Assembly: GCA_934045075.1 (NCBI GenBank)
Contig: OW203750.1
Coordinates: forward strand, 7,535,910 to 7,599,909
Direction: 5' to 3'
From: Yponomeuta sedellus
Taxonomy: Eukaryota; Arthropoda; Insecta; Lepidoptera; Yponomeutidae
Length of the DNA: 64,000 nt
Position numbers and translations under genes: made by a program. Shown piece after piece: positions 20,195-30,284 of this stretch; the stretch's first letter is position 1; each line of letters starts with the position of its first letter. Under the pieces are notes generated by a model. That model was not told the origin of the DNA. It saw only the letters and a list, made by a program, of their open reading frames with translations, and did no database searches.

Positions 20195-20331
20195 ACTCTA
20201 ATGTTTCCTCACGAATTTTCCTTCACGGCATTGCAACTATTACTTCACCAATGTACGTAACTTAGAAAACAGTCATTGGTACATGCCCGCACTGGGGATC
20301 GAACCTGGATCCCCCGCTCTTCACGTAAACG
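20195..20331 (-). mobile_element. SINE-B copy (tRNA-derived), head and part of body
   Basis: Minus-strand copy. 'cattggtacatgcccgcact', 'ggggatcgaacctggatccc' (complement of a B box) and 'cacgaattttccttcacggc' match 45327-45480 (+). It lies ~200 bases upstream of the spook TATA box. Confidence 0.55.
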
Positions 20332-20533
20332 TTGAATCTTAGAAAGAAAAGACACAATAAAACGAAAATGCAAACAAGTGCACAAAAACTTAGAACTGCG
20401 AGCTTCTACGAGACGACTTCAGCTCAGCGAAACGTTCGAAAACCACTCTTAAAACAGCCGACGGCAAAGTCGATTTTGGCGCGCCCGCCCCGCCGGCGGC
20501 TGAAGACGAGAAATGCAAATGGCGCGAAAAGCG

Positions 20534-20568
20534 TATAAAATCGGTGGCGAGCGCCAGCGCACCGCAGT
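20534..20568 (+). promoter_or_regulatory. spook core promoter: TATA box and initiator-like site
   Basis: TATAAAA at 20534-20540, with CAGT at 20565-20568, whose A (20566) lies 32 bases after the first T of the TATA box. This matches arthropod TATA/Inr spacing and would give a 5' UTR of about 107 bases before ATG 20673. The surroundings are GC-rich compared with the AT-rich repeats upstream. Confidence 0.55.
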
Positions 20569-20672
20569 GCCGCCGGCGATCGAAGCGATTCGTCCCCGCC
20601 AAACCCACTCCCGCCCGCCACTCACTTGTTTTTAATAATTTCTTTTTAAAGAATAACAGAAAACACGAGAAA

Positions 20673-21051
20673 ATGAGTGTTGCCATCATCTTCATTGCCG
20701 CGGCGATCGCGCTGGCCGTTTACAGAGTGTTCTCGCGAAAGGCCGTCACGTGGCGCGGGGCGAAGGGGGGTAGGCAGGTCGCCGTCCTGAAAGAGGCGCC
20801 GGGACCTACTCCCTTTCCCGTGGTCGGGAGCCTACATCTTCTGGGGAATCACGAGTCGCCGTTCCAGGCGTTCACGTCGCTGGCTAAGGAGTACGGGGAC
20901 ATCTTCAGCATCAGACTGGGGGCCACGCCCTGCGTGGTCGTCAATAACCTGGAGCTGATCCGCGAGGTCCTCAACCAGAATGGCAAGTTCTTCGGGGGCC
21001 GGCCTGACTTCCTGCGGTTCCATCAGCTCTTCGCTGGTGACAGGAATAACT
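20673..21051 (+). CDS. spo: spook / CYP307A1 cytochrome P450, exon 1
   Basis: Codes residues 1-126 and the first base of codon 127. The start ATG sits in an A-rich context (CGAGAAAATGAG). The in-frame ATG at 20544 would add 43 basic residues ahead of the membrane anchor and overlaps the proposed transcription start, so 20673 is chosen. Residues 2-20 form a hydrophobic anchor for the ER membrane. A Pro-rich hinge (APGPTPFPVVGSLH, 42-55) follows, then the usual P450 N-terminal helices (FQAFTSLAKEYGDIFSIRLG, 65-84). The exon ends at AAC T with the strong donor GTGAGT at 21052. CYP307A1 is one of the Halloween P450s, active in the early 'black box' steps from 7-dehydrocholesterol toward ecdysteroids in the prothoracic gland. 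Assignment rests on overall similarity to known insect Spook proteins, as recalled. Confidence 0.9.
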
Positions 21052-21124
21052 GTGAGTATCTGTCGCGTTCCCGCCTCCTAACTTCATTTTGATGAAACCT
21101 AATTGATTACGAAACCTTATTCGG

Positions 21125-21560
21125 GTCATCTCATCTCATCTCCCTCCAAAATGGTTGAGACTGATGATGGCCGACCACAGTGTTATGCTCATGAACAAGT
21201 GCTTTTCCCCTACTATTGTGAGACATTTGACTGATGCTTTGGCATTTAGGGTTGTTAATGGCAACATTTGACTGATGCTTTGGCATTTAGGGTTGTTGAC
21301 GGCAACATTTGACTGATGCTTTGGCATTTAGGGTTGTTAATGGCAATCATGAAATCTTATTAGGTTTACGTATAGCAACTGATGTATTTGATTTAAGATG
21401 ACTTAAGAAAAGATGGTCAGAGTGGAGTTTTTTTGTCCGGTGCCTTTTTCTCCACTACATACGGCCCGAAGGCAGCGGCTTACATTTTACATTGTACATT
21501 GACATTCAGCAAACAGAATGTAAATTCTTTACGTAGAAATAAATTGATTTGAATTAGAAT
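21125..21560 (+). mobile_element. Family D repeat, near full copy
   Basis: Blocks in order: 'ctccctccaaaatggttgag', the 'atgctttggcatttaggg' unit (tripled here), 'aatcatgaaatcttattagg', 'aagatggtcagagtggag', 'ctccactacatacggcccga' and 'aataaattgatttgaatt'. Reverse-orientation copies are at 25025-25330, 27165-27310 and 29155-29520. Probably a LINE 3' end or SINE. Class not settled. Confidence 0.6.
21226..21345 (+). repeat. three tandem copies of a ~41-bp unit
   Basis: The unit 'catttgactgatgctttggc' + 'atttagggttgttaatggcaa' occurs three times in a row with few changes. Other family D copies hold it once, so the tripling arose in this copy. Confidence 0.85.
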
Positions 21561-21624
21561 TTTTTAAATTAGTAGGTACCAGTAGAAATTAAGGATGATC
21601 ATAGCAGACATGACTTGGTCCAGC

Positions 21625-21965
21625 TTAAACCTGTAAAGCTATTAACCTGCTTAATTTTCGCCCTTCAAAGAAACCACACCAGTAAAATGACGTAAAAATC
21701 GGTTTTGGTCGCGGTCGCCATTTCCTTTTCTGTCTTCCTCTTTTTCTGACCCCGTCTCTTGGATACCACAGTGTGATTGCTTGGCTCCATTTTTCGACTT
21801 TAGATCTTAGCATGTGTCCAGTCCATCTCCATTTTTGCTTGTCGATTCTAACTATAATGTCCGTGAGTTTGGTCTTGTTTCTTATGTCTGCATTTGTAGC
21901 CTTGTCTTTGAGTTTCAACCCTAGCATGCTTCTTTCCATTCCTCTTTGGCATTTAGCTAGTCTGT
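21625..21965 (-). pseudogene. LINE reverse-transcriptase C-terminus fragment
   Basis: Minus-strand frame MERSMLGLKLKDKATN..., ...NKTKLTDIIVRIDKQKW, then RWTGHMLRSKVEKW and ...TLWYPRDGVRKRGRQKRKW. The 'RWxGH' and 'GRQ..KW' landmarks belong to the C-terminal tail of LINE proteins. It loses similarity after ...KWRPRPK at ~21710. No catalytic domain. Confidence 0.65.
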
Positions 21966-22204
21966 TTCTGTGCTGTTAACTAAAAAGTTTATCTAAAAAA
22001 ACTGAGAACCACTTACCAAAAAGCAGTGACAAATACAAATATAGATAATGGCTAATTTTAGAACCTACCGAAAAGTACTGTGAAATACCTGTTCCAGATA
22101 CTGGTATCCTAAATAGGACATTTTTCGGTTAATGCGCTTCGCGATCGATCAATCAATCAAACAAAACAATTTATTTCAACGTAAAGAATTAAGATAGATG
22201 TATA

Positions 22205-22490
22205 ATAGATATTTATTTACACTTTATATTAAATAAGTTAATAAAAAAAATTCAAGGACATATTACACAGATCTCGTTAGCCCCATACTAAGTACAACAA
22301 AATTACTTGTATTATGTGCTAACTCAACAATAGATTTAATACAATAAATACAAAGATAACATCCAAGACCCGAGACAAACTAGAAAAGTTCGTTTCCTAT
22401 AATTTGACCCGGCCGGGGATCGAAACCGAGACCTTCGGTTTTAAAGTCAGCGTGCCAAACCTCTGCGCCAGCGAGGCCGTGTAAACAAAT
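22205..22490 (-). mobile_element. SINE-C copy (tRNA-derived), near full length
   Basis: Minus-strand copy of the element at 49379-49605. The tRNA-like head at 22410-22490 has the B-box complement 'ggggatcgaaaccgagacct' and 'gcgtgccaaacctctgcgcc'. The tail runs to 'attcaaggacatattacaca'. A family-D tag (22155-22180) abuts it. Confidence 0.6.
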
Positions 22491-23900
22491 TCTCAGTAAT
22501 TAAAGGTTTCTCTATTAATTTTGGTAAAGACTGTTTCTTGGAGTAACCACTTGCAGGAAAAGTTCTCATAAGATGCGTATTACATCTTTAATAAGTCTTT
22601 TGATTTAATTATTACTTTTCATTCCTTGGATGGCCATAACCCCCTATGATAGCACAACGTGGCGCTATTTAGGGGAGGCTATGTCCAGCAGTCGAATAGC
22701 ATAGCCTGACTACGACGATTGCTTGGATAATGTTTTTTAGGCTTTTTCAAGTTCAAAGGTTAACTAATTTGTCGAGCTTTTCGTGGCCGTTTTAACACAG
22801 TTTTTTAATTAGTAGAAACTTCATTAGTTAAGAATTCAAAGCGAAAACTTACCACGCAAAATCCTCGCATAATCAACTACCAAAACTCCTTCAGCCAGCA
22901 AACCACACCGAAAAAGAAGTCTAGTTCAACCAAAAAAAATATGCAAACAAACGCGCTTCTGCAAAATGGTAATATTAAAAAAAGTTAGACATTATTCACT
23001 GAATAAAAAAGCACGCATTCTTCACCACGCCTGCTCACCTGGCGTCTACCGCCCTGGGCAGAGTTACTCACAGTACTAACGCTCAAAAGAACTCCGATAT
23101 CCACACTCGGTGCACCTTATAAAAATGCATTTAATCGCTTTTCTGTGACAAAAAACCGCGCAATTAGGACTGGTCGATGCATTGGCTACGCACGGGGTGT
23201 CCAGAAAACGTGTCCGTTGAAAGCTTTAGCCGTCGAAGGTTCATGTTAGACATGCGCAAAACAGTACCCTGCGAGGACATGCCACATCACATGGCATGGC
23301 AATTCGTACCGCACCATATGGCATAGCAGTACTCAGTACTCTAAACATGACCTACCTGAAATGTCGCGACTACGATACTACGTTACGACTCAGGAGGACC
23401 ATGTTAAGAGTCATTGTCATTATGCCTACATGACGTAGCCCGTCTCTGTTATCCATTATACCTAAAATAGGGGGCGGTGTCAAAGAAATGTAGGCCTTAT
23501 CAAGAATGTATTGAGTTCAAAACGCAATACCGGCGTGATAGACACCGAGAGCCCATTCGCGGCGAGGACAATCTTCTCCATCTCATAATTACTCGAAGTT
23601 TTAAGAATGCCGACCGACGGACACCCGAACATCGAAGTAGGATAATAATTTGTGCAAAACAGTACTCTATTAATAAAGCAATACGGTACGCTCGCCGACC
23701 GCCGCGCGCTTAATGTCGTGCGTGTGCAAGTTCATGGCAACGGTTTGCCGCGGCCGAGACGGTAGGTCATTCATCATACATTTTGCCGCGTACTGAGTAC
23801 TGGTCCAGTACGCGGATCGTGCAATATAACGCGTACTGCATAACTCGCAGTACTTACACATGTCTAGCTCACATTACTTATGGGGTGATGATAGATAGCT
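22491..23900. other. gene-free stretch with a family H scrap
   Basis: 22640-22720 is a minus-strand scrap of family H ('ggggaggctatgtccagcag'). 23170-23870 is GC-richer, repeatedly contains 'cagtact'/'agtactg' motifs and begins with 'ggggtgtccagaaaacgtgt'. I could not assign it. The 78-residue frame at 23477 has no recognised domain. Confidence 0.3.
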
Positions 23901-24054
23901 TAAGCTCACGCCTCTAAACTGGAGGGTAGGTAGAGAACAGAGTTCGATACTTCCGACTATATTTTCAAACCTCTTCTCTGCTTCAGCAGCAATCGTTAAG
24001 TGAACGCCAGTGGGGAAGTAATTGATGTGAACATGAGAATACTGTAGTGACCTA

Positions 24055-24415
24055 TTGATGCTAGCCCGTGGTATGTCCCCACTGCTGGGGAACGGGTCTC
24101 TTCATGAGTCTGAGGAATGTTAGGCCATACTCCACCACGGGGGCCAAGTCCGGGTTGGTGGAACATTGTAAGACAGTGGCGGGCCTTACTGTTAGAAACT
24201 CAGAAGTTCTCAGACATGGCTTAACGACTGCCTTTAATAATAGTCACCACCATCAGCTTAATATGCCTTGGGAAGCACGGAAGCACTCGGAAAAAATACC
24301 ACTAGCGGTAGTCACTGAATGGTCACCCGTCCAGCACCTGATCGCGCTTGTTGTTGCTTAACTCAAGTGATTGATTCCCATCACTCGTTTCCATTAGGCC
24401 ACGAGAGCTTCTAGC
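24055..24415 (-). mobile_element. 5S-SINE copy, near full length
   Basis: Tail at 24070 ('atgtccccactgctgggga') through to a 5S-like head ending 'taggccacgagagctt' at 24410. A ~25-base deletion in the 'gccgcccataaggcc' region. Confidence 0.65.
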
Positions 24416-24672
24416 GAATTGCACCCGCTATAATTTTAATGTCTAAGTTATTTTATGTTTACCAACATAGGTTAAGCTTATACTATAATAACTACCTATG
24501 GATAATTGGTCTGAAATAAACGTATATTATTAGCACAAAAGATAATGTACAAAAGGAGGACTTAATGCTGATTGCGCTTTCTAAAATATGCTCAACTTTA
24601 AACCCATTTTCAATTATCTTTTATCTCAATTCTAGTCGCTACATCCTCATTCAGTCCACAACGTTCTCTAAT
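24416..24672. other. unassigned AT-rich sequence
   Basis: No gene or repeat recognised. Confidence 0.2.
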
Positions 24673-24983
24673 CTGAGTGTTTAGTGCGAGTTTTTTAACT
24701 ACTCGATCGCGTTAACGTAAACTCATATTGCTATTGCATCGAAGAAGCGCCACCTAGCGAAAAGTATGGAAATTAAAATTGCTGAGTGCGAGTTGTAATG
24801 ATTTACGTTGAGAAGTGAACACGTTTACCAGCCAAAATACGAATAAACGCGAGTGCGAGTTGTACTGTGACAGCGTTTTGCCAGTTCGAACAGTTAACTT
24901 ACTCATACTCACTACTCGATGCTCGATTAACGCGGTAGTAAAGTCATTCGATGGGATCTGTCAAACTCGCACTAAGCCCTCAG
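24673..24983. mobile_element. MITE (family M), 311 bp
   Basis: Ends are inverted repeats: left CTGAGTGTTTAGTGCGAGTT, right AACTCGCACTAAGCCCTCAG. The interior matches 42083-42342 ('agcgccacctagcgaaaagt', 'gcgagttgtactgtgacagc'). No coding frame; non-autonomous. Confidence 0.7.
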
Positions 24984-25024
24984 AGTATTGCGTACTGTCA
25001 TTCAAAATAACGCAGTCCCGCACA

Positions 25025-25330
25025 ATTTTATTGAATTCAATTTATTTCAACGTAAAGTATTTACATTTTATTTGCTCAATGTCAAAGGAAAATATAACAT
25101 GAAAGTGTAAGCCGCTGCCTTCGGGCCGTATAGTGTAGTGGAGAAAAAGGCAGCGGCAAACAACTCCACTCTGTTCGTCTTTTCTCAAGTCATGTTAAAC
25201 CTAATGTATTAAAATCAGTTACCACCTATAAGTTTGATAAGGTTCCATGATTGCCATTTATAAATATAAATGCCAAAACATTAGTTAATTTAATTAAAAC
25301 CATTAGTTCGGAAAAGAGTAGGTAATATCG
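25025..25330 (-). mobile_element. Family D repeat
   Basis: 'ttcaatttatttcaacgtaa', 'gtaagccgctgccttcgggc' and 'gaaaaaggcagcggc'. The remainder runs to the 'gccattta' block with internal losses. Confidence 0.55.
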
Positions 25331-25424
25331 ATCGATCGATAGGTCCGGAAAACAGAATACCTAGGTGCTGCGGCCAGACACACAAACAGCACTCGTTCGC
25401 GAGCGTAACGCAGAGGTCACAAAT

Positions 25425-25515
25425 AAAAAAAAGCAAATATACATAGTAAAATTGGCGGCCTTATTGCTAAAAGCAATTTCTTCCAGACAACCTTACGATG
25501 GAAAGTTACATCCTA
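25425..25515 (-). mobile_element. CR1-like LINE 3' tail fragment
   Basis: 'aaatatacatagtaaaattg', 'gcggccttattgctaaaagc' and 'cagacaaccttacgatggaa', as in 28390-28470. Confidence 0.5.
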
Positions 25516-25769
25516 CTTTCTTGATTCCTTTGCCATACCCAGGTCTCGCTACCATACATACGTGTTGGGACCAGCACACAACCGAGCAATAATAATGAAT
25601 AAATCAGGCGAAGTGGTAATGTTTCAATTCATTCATACAATCGCTAAAAACGCTGAACACAAACAATAAAATGTATTTCTTAATGAATCGCGATACTCAT
25701 ACAGTTATATATTAAACGGGTCTCATCGCGATGGACCAGTTTGATGATGACGATGATGTCGTCCATGCC

Positions 25770-26100
25770 GATCCGGCTACGGCGACTGTAGTGGGACCAT
25801 CAGGCTTCGTTGATGTGCCCGAGTGTGGCTGACGTAAGCAATCTTTGCAGTAAACGTACGTCCGCATGTGCCACATTTTAAAATTCCGTTAACATAATTG
25901 TAATGTATTGCCGCAGGTGGTCGGGCTTTTAAGTGATCCCGCTTAGCGTCGAGATCAGTTCGTCTCTTCTCTTCAAAAGTGAAGACCCTTGTTTGCACTA
26001 GGTGTCTCCACGCTGGTCTCTCAGCAGCGCATTCCTCCCAGTTGCTTGGATCCATGTCGCAGCTCTTCATGTGCCTCACCATGACCAGTTTAATATACGT
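25770..26100 (-). pseudogene. LINE C-terminus with C2H2-type motif
   Basis: The minus strand reads ...MKSCDMDPSNWEECAAERPA, WRHLVQTRVFTFEEKRR..., then KCGTCGRTFTAKIAYVSHTR and AHQ. The Cys-x2-Cys-x12-His-x3-His spacing is a zinc-finger-like end seen at the C-terminus of some LINE proteins, and 'ERPAWRHL' precedes it in that family. The catalytic part is missing. The upstream part is replaced by the adjoining 5S-SINE at 26105. Confidence 0.65.
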
Positions 26101-26104
26101 ATGA

Positions 26105-26425
26105 TGCGCTCGTGGCCTAGTTGGACCGAGTGATTGGGATAAATCACTTGAATTAAGCAGCAACAGGCGCGGTCAGGTGCAGGATTGGTGACCGTCCCGC
26201 GGCTAATGCTAGTGGCATTTTCCGAGCGTTTCCGAGCATCGCAAGGCTCGTTAAGCCATGTCAGAGGCCTTATGAGTGGTTTGATAACTTCTGACAATAA
26301 GGCCCGCGACTGTCTTGCAATCCTCCACCAACCCGGACTTGGCCCCCATGGTGGAGTATGGCCTAACCTTCCTGCGATGCAGGACACCCGTGCCCCAGCA
26401 GTGGGGACATGCAAGGGTTGATATC
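26105..26425 (+). mobile_element. 5S-SINE copy, near full length
   Basis: Head 'gcgctcgtggcctagttgga', 'accgagtgattgggat', 'gaattaagcagcaacaggcg' and 'gatt(gg)gtgaccgtcc'. The body and tail end 'acatgcaagggttgatat'. Small deletion at the 'ttcgtgcttcgcaagg' region. Confidence 0.7.
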
Positions 26426-26751
26426 CATCGATCGAAGCGTGAATGCGGAACCCTCGGTGCCCGTCCAACCTATACTTGACGATTTTTTTCTGCAAACTGA
26501 TTCTGACGTCAATTAAAAAGTATACTCTCTGCAGATTGAATGGTTGCAAAATTGACCTTAACTGTAAATAAATTCATTTTGTTTTGTTTGATAGCACTTT
26601 TGGGTGATTTATGAATCAAGAGATGACCTACTATCCGACTCGGAATATTGTCCACTACGCACATTTCTTGTGGCCGACCGTAATGTTAATGAAAATACAG
26701 AGATGCACGTAAAACGCAGTTTGAATATTGCAACATTCTAACACTGAAGCG
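26426..26751. other. unassigned sequence
   Basis: No gene or repeat recognised. Confidence 0.2.
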
Positions 26752-26835
26752 CTCGTGGCCTAGTCGAACCGAGTGATTGGAATCTTAAGTTAAGCAAACA
26801 CAGGCACGGTCAGGTGCAGGATGGGTGACCGCTCT
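26752..26835 (+). mobile_element. 5S-SINE head only
   Basis: 'gcgctcgtggcctagtcgaa' through 'gtgcaggatgggtgaccgct', then SINE-A starts at once. Breaks at the same point as the copy at 17850. Confidence 0.55.
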
Positions 26836-27140
26836 AAATTTCGAACCTCTTTACACTATTCTCTGTATTACGTACAGGCAGCGACATCTGGCTTAAGCAA
26901 ATTGCATCACTTACAGCCCCGACTACCTATTTTGCAGTTAATACAGAGAATAGTGTAAAGAGGTTCGAAATTTCACTGATGCCGGTGAGTCGCCCATTGG
27001 CTCAATTGGTAGAGCGCTGGCACGGATAGCCAGAGGTTGCGGGTTCGAATCCCGGCATGGGTGAAATTTTTAGCCTCTAAATAGGTTTTTAAATTTGTCC
27101 TTAGCACGGGTCAGTGCACTAAAAATAAAAATAGTATAGG
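26836..27140. mobile_element. SINE-A, two copies in inverted orientation
   Basis: A minus-strand fragment (26836-26936) meets a plus-strand copy (26937-27140) at 'gcagtta|atacagagaat'. The plus copy has a clean tRNA-like region (27000-27065) with A-box-like 'ggctcaattggtagagcgct' and B box 'ggttcgaatcc'. It ends with the 'ccttagcacgggtcagtgca' block. Confidence 0.7.
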
Positions 27141-27164
27141 CCATTCTCTCTCAATCAAATTAAA

Positions 27165-27310
27165 ATCAATTCATTTCAGCGTAAAGAACCACCTTCTGTT
27201 TGCTGAATGTCAATGTGAAATGTAAGCCGCTGCCTTCGGGCCGTATTGTAGAGGAGAAACAAGCGTAGGCGGCGGGAAAAAAACTCTACTCTGACATCAT
27301 AAACTCTCTT
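27165..27310 (-). mobile_element. Family D repeat, partial
   Basis: 'attcatttcagcgtaaagaa', 'gtaagccgctgccttcgggc' and 'actctactctgacatcataa'. Confidence 0.5.
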
Positions 27311-27314
27311 TCTC

Positions 27315-27975
27315 TTATAGTATTTTCTAAGGTTAACACGAGCAGTAGACATAATTAAAACTGTTTTTATACGGATTTATGCTCGTTTATTACATTTTTT
27401 ACAATTTTCCAACGTTTCGGCACTTTTTCAGGTACCGTGGTCCCGGATGACTGAGGTGACAGGTGTCTTTTAGAAATCATTAACGGTTAGTTTACTACCC
27501 TCGGCAAAAATTACAAAAGTTAATTATGAAGTTACGTTCCAAAATAGTCAAAGCAATTATTTTTTATATAAAGTCAACTATATTGATTATTAGTAATTGA
27601 AGTTAAAATTAAATTTATAAACAAATTACTTTATATGAACTTAAAGATACTGATTATTAATTGAAATTAAATTTATTTTTATTATTTATTCTACAGTCAC
27701 ACTTCTAGCAAGGGGGTCTCATGCACTTAAGCACTGGTTCCCTATTGTTGACTTTATATAAAAAATAATTGGTTTGTCTATTTTGGAACGTAACTTCATA
27801 ATTAACTTTTGTAATTTTTGCCGAGGGTAGTAAACTAACCGTTAATGATTTCTAAAAGACACCTGTCACCTCAGTCATCCGGGACCACGGCACCTGAAAA
27901 AGTGCCGAAACGTTGGAAAATTGTAAAAAATGTAATAAACGAGCATAAATCCGTATAAAAACAGTTTTAATTATC
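27315..27975 (-). mobile_element. Penelope-like element with inverted terminal segments
   Basis: The left arm (~27320-27590) and right arm (~27748-27972) are near-perfect reverse complements over ~225 bases. Each contains 'cgtttcggcac'-type sequence, 'ccgtggtcccggatgactg' and 'gaagttacgttccaaaatag' or its complement. Between them is the PLE 3' UTR and the last codons of the ORF, minus strand, ending ...EPVLKCMRPPC and a stop (27700-27740). Inverted or partial terminal repeats are a known PLE habit. This copy supplies the uninterrupted reference for the insertion at 9759-10972. Confidence 0.75.
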
Positions 27976-28334
27976 TATTTCTCTTTAAAAGAAGGCCTAA
28001 GCCCTCCAGTGGGACGTGTCACCTTCCTTCAACTGACCTCAAACGCGCGTGCCCTTGAGTTCGTAACCCAGTACCTTAATTGCAGTCCATCCTGACTGCA
28101 ACTCTACACTTTCACATAAAAATCGCATCAACACGGAACCGTTGTCACGGAAAATTAATCCCAAGGGCCGGGCAATAGAGTTCAAGTTTGAAGTTTTTAG
28201 AAACACGTGTTGGGGGCGCCAATGTTATACTAGGGTGTTATAGTCTAGGTACGCAATGCTTACTATTAAGGCTACCTTAGTGCGGTACCACACGGGCGTT
28301 GCGGCGACGCAGCCGCTGCGTTGTGTCAATGGCA
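27976..28334. other. gene-free stretch
   Basis: No gene or repeat recognised. Confidence 0.2.
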
Positions 28335-28500
28335 GAGCAAAGATAAGATAAGAATATTCTTTATTGTACACAAGAAAAACAACAAATACAAAACAATTGC
28401 AAATATACATAGTACAATTGGCGGCCTTATTGCTAAAAGCAATTTCTTTCAGACAACCTTACGATGGAAAGTTGCTGAAGGAAATTAGAAAGACGGGTAG
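28335..28500 (-). mobile_element. CR1-like LINE 3' end
   Basis: Minus-strand: (GATAA)n tail, 'tattgtacacaagaaaaaca', 'gcggccttattgctaaaagc' and 'agaaagacgggtagccag'. Confidence 0.6.
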
Positions 28501-28737
28501 CCAGTGCAAATTTGAATATTGATACATACTTATACTTAATAATAATACACTTACATACCATTACTTATATAAACTTATAATTTATTATAAACATACATAT
28601 ATATATCTTATAATAAAGTTCTACATAAGACAAGGAAAGTAATAACCTACACACAAGAGGACAAAATTTTAATGACTATACTGATAAATAAAGATCACGA
28701 ACTCTGCTTTTGAAGACAGCTGAGGAAGGAGAGCGCC
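28501..28737. other. unassigned AT-rich sequence
   Basis: No gene or repeat recognised. Confidence 0.2.
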
Positions 28738-29155
28738 TTATACTCCACCACGGGGGCCAAGTCCGGGTTGGTGGAGGATCCCTGCGATGCAGAGAGACCC
28801 GTGCCCATTGAAGCAGTGGGGACATACAAAGGGTTAATATCGACTGTTTCTTTTAGTTGTACATTACGCCGCAACGCACATACAACGCCCGTGTGAAACC
28901 TCTCTTATTTCTGCTCAGGTTTCAGCCTGCGTGGGACTTCACAATGCATGTTCTCGTGATTTTTATTCGTCGTAGTACCTATAGTATATAGTAAATGGCG
29001 CTCGTGGCCTAGAAGAACCCGGTGATTGGAATCAATCACTTGAGTGAAGCAACAAGAGGCGCGGTCAGATACTGGATGGGTGACCATCTCGTGACTACCG
29101 CTAGTGGAATTTTTTCGCAAGGCACGTTAAGCCGTTGGTGCCGGCCGTCATGAAA
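28738..29155 (+). mobile_element. 5S-SINE pieces (rearranged)
   Basis: 28738-28840 joins a reversed body piece ('accacgggggccaagtccgg') to a plus-strand tail ('cagtggggacatacaaaggg'). 28996-29155 is a plus-strand head and first body part with a good 5S-like region ('ggatgggtgaccatc'). The arrangement implies more than one rearrangement. Confidence 0.55.
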
Positions 29156-29520
29156 TTCAAATTCAAATAATTTTATTTCAACGTAAAGAATTTACATTCT
29201 GTTTGCTGAATGTCAATGTACAATGTAAAATGTAAGCCGCCGCTTTCGGGCCGTATTGTAGTGGAGAAAAAGGCAGCGGAAAAAAAATCCACTCTGACCA
29301 TCTTTTCTCAAATCATCTTAAAACCTAATACATCAGTTGCCATTATGTAAACCTAATAAGATTTCATGATTGCCATTAACAAGCCTAAATGCCAAAGCAT
29401 TAGTCAAATGTCTCACAATAATAGGGGAAAACTGTGCGGCGGCCAGACACACAAACAGCACTCGTTCACGAGCATAACGCAGTGCTCAGCCATCACCAGT
29501 CTCAACCATTTTGGAGGGAG
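29155..29520 (-). mobile_element. Family D repeat, full reference copy
   Basis: From 'aattcaaataattttatttc' through 'agccgccgctttcgggccgt', one copy of the 'gccaaagcattagtcaaatg' unit and 'acacacaaacagcactcgtt' to 'ccattttggagggagataga'. Shows the single-unit state of the block that is tripled at 21226-21345. Confidence 0.6.
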
Positions 29521-29849
29521 ATAGATGACTCGAACACCACGCTACCATTCGAATGACCTTTAGCAAACTTGCAGTTAAGTTTTTGTCAGTTATATAATGT
29601 ATCATATAGTTATTAATATGCAATCACGTCGTCTGTACACACTTGTATTATAAAAAATGTTATACTTAGTTATACTTTACAATAAAATCGCGGTGGAATT
29701 GGTTTATTACCACGGACTAGGATCGTTTATATAGTCGTCTATTCTATAATATGCCTTTTTACATAGCGAATTTTTAATGAAAGTTTTAAATTTATTTTCA
29801 GACAAGGATAGATAGATTGTAATGTCAGTAAGTCATGTAATGTCAGTCG
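29521..29849. other. unassigned AT-rich sequence
   Basis: No gene or repeat recognised. Confidence 0.2.
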
Positions 29850-30205
29850 GCTTTACATGACGGCCGGCAGCATCGTCATAAAGGCGGATTGACAACTTCT
29901 GACAGTATGGCCCGCCACTGTCTTACAATCCTCCACCAACCCGGACTTGGCCCCCGTGGTGGAGTATGGCCTAACCTTCCTGCGATGCAGGAAGAGACCC
30001 GTGCCCCAGCAGTCCCCACTGTATGTCCCCACTGCCACTTGATAACGTACATACTTACAAACTTTCACGTTTACAATTCAACCAAACTGCGATCCCCAAC
30101 CCGCATGCCCAGCGTGGGGATTAATGGCATTACCCCCCAATCATCTTTCCTGCGATGCAGGAAGAGACCCGTGCCCCAGAAGTGGGGACATACAAGGGTT
30201 GATAC
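29850..30205 (+). mobile_element. 5S-SINE with a reversed family H scrap inside
   Basis: Body and tail at 29850-30035, a minus-strand family H scrap at 30085-30140 ('gcgatccccaacccgcatgc'), then a second 5S-SINE tail at 30146-30205. Confidence 0.55.
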
Positions 30206-30284
30206 CTTACATAATAGAAACCTGTCTACGACGAAACATACTTCTCGTATATTTAGTTTTAATAATTCTATTGTTAAATATTTT

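Noticed and set aside
20544..20672. Upstream in-frame ATG of spook (adds 43 residues)
   Set aside because: It would place a basic, Pro/Arg-rich stretch before the ER anchor and lies ahead of the proposed transcription start.
21226..21345. CRISPR-like array
   Set aside because: Three directly adjoining 41-bp copies without spacers in an insect genome; a simple tandem repeat.
27000..27065. tRNA genes at the many 'ggttcgaatcccggc' sites
   Set aside because: All sit inside the same ~290-base SINE-A unit on both strands. The acceptor stems do not close.
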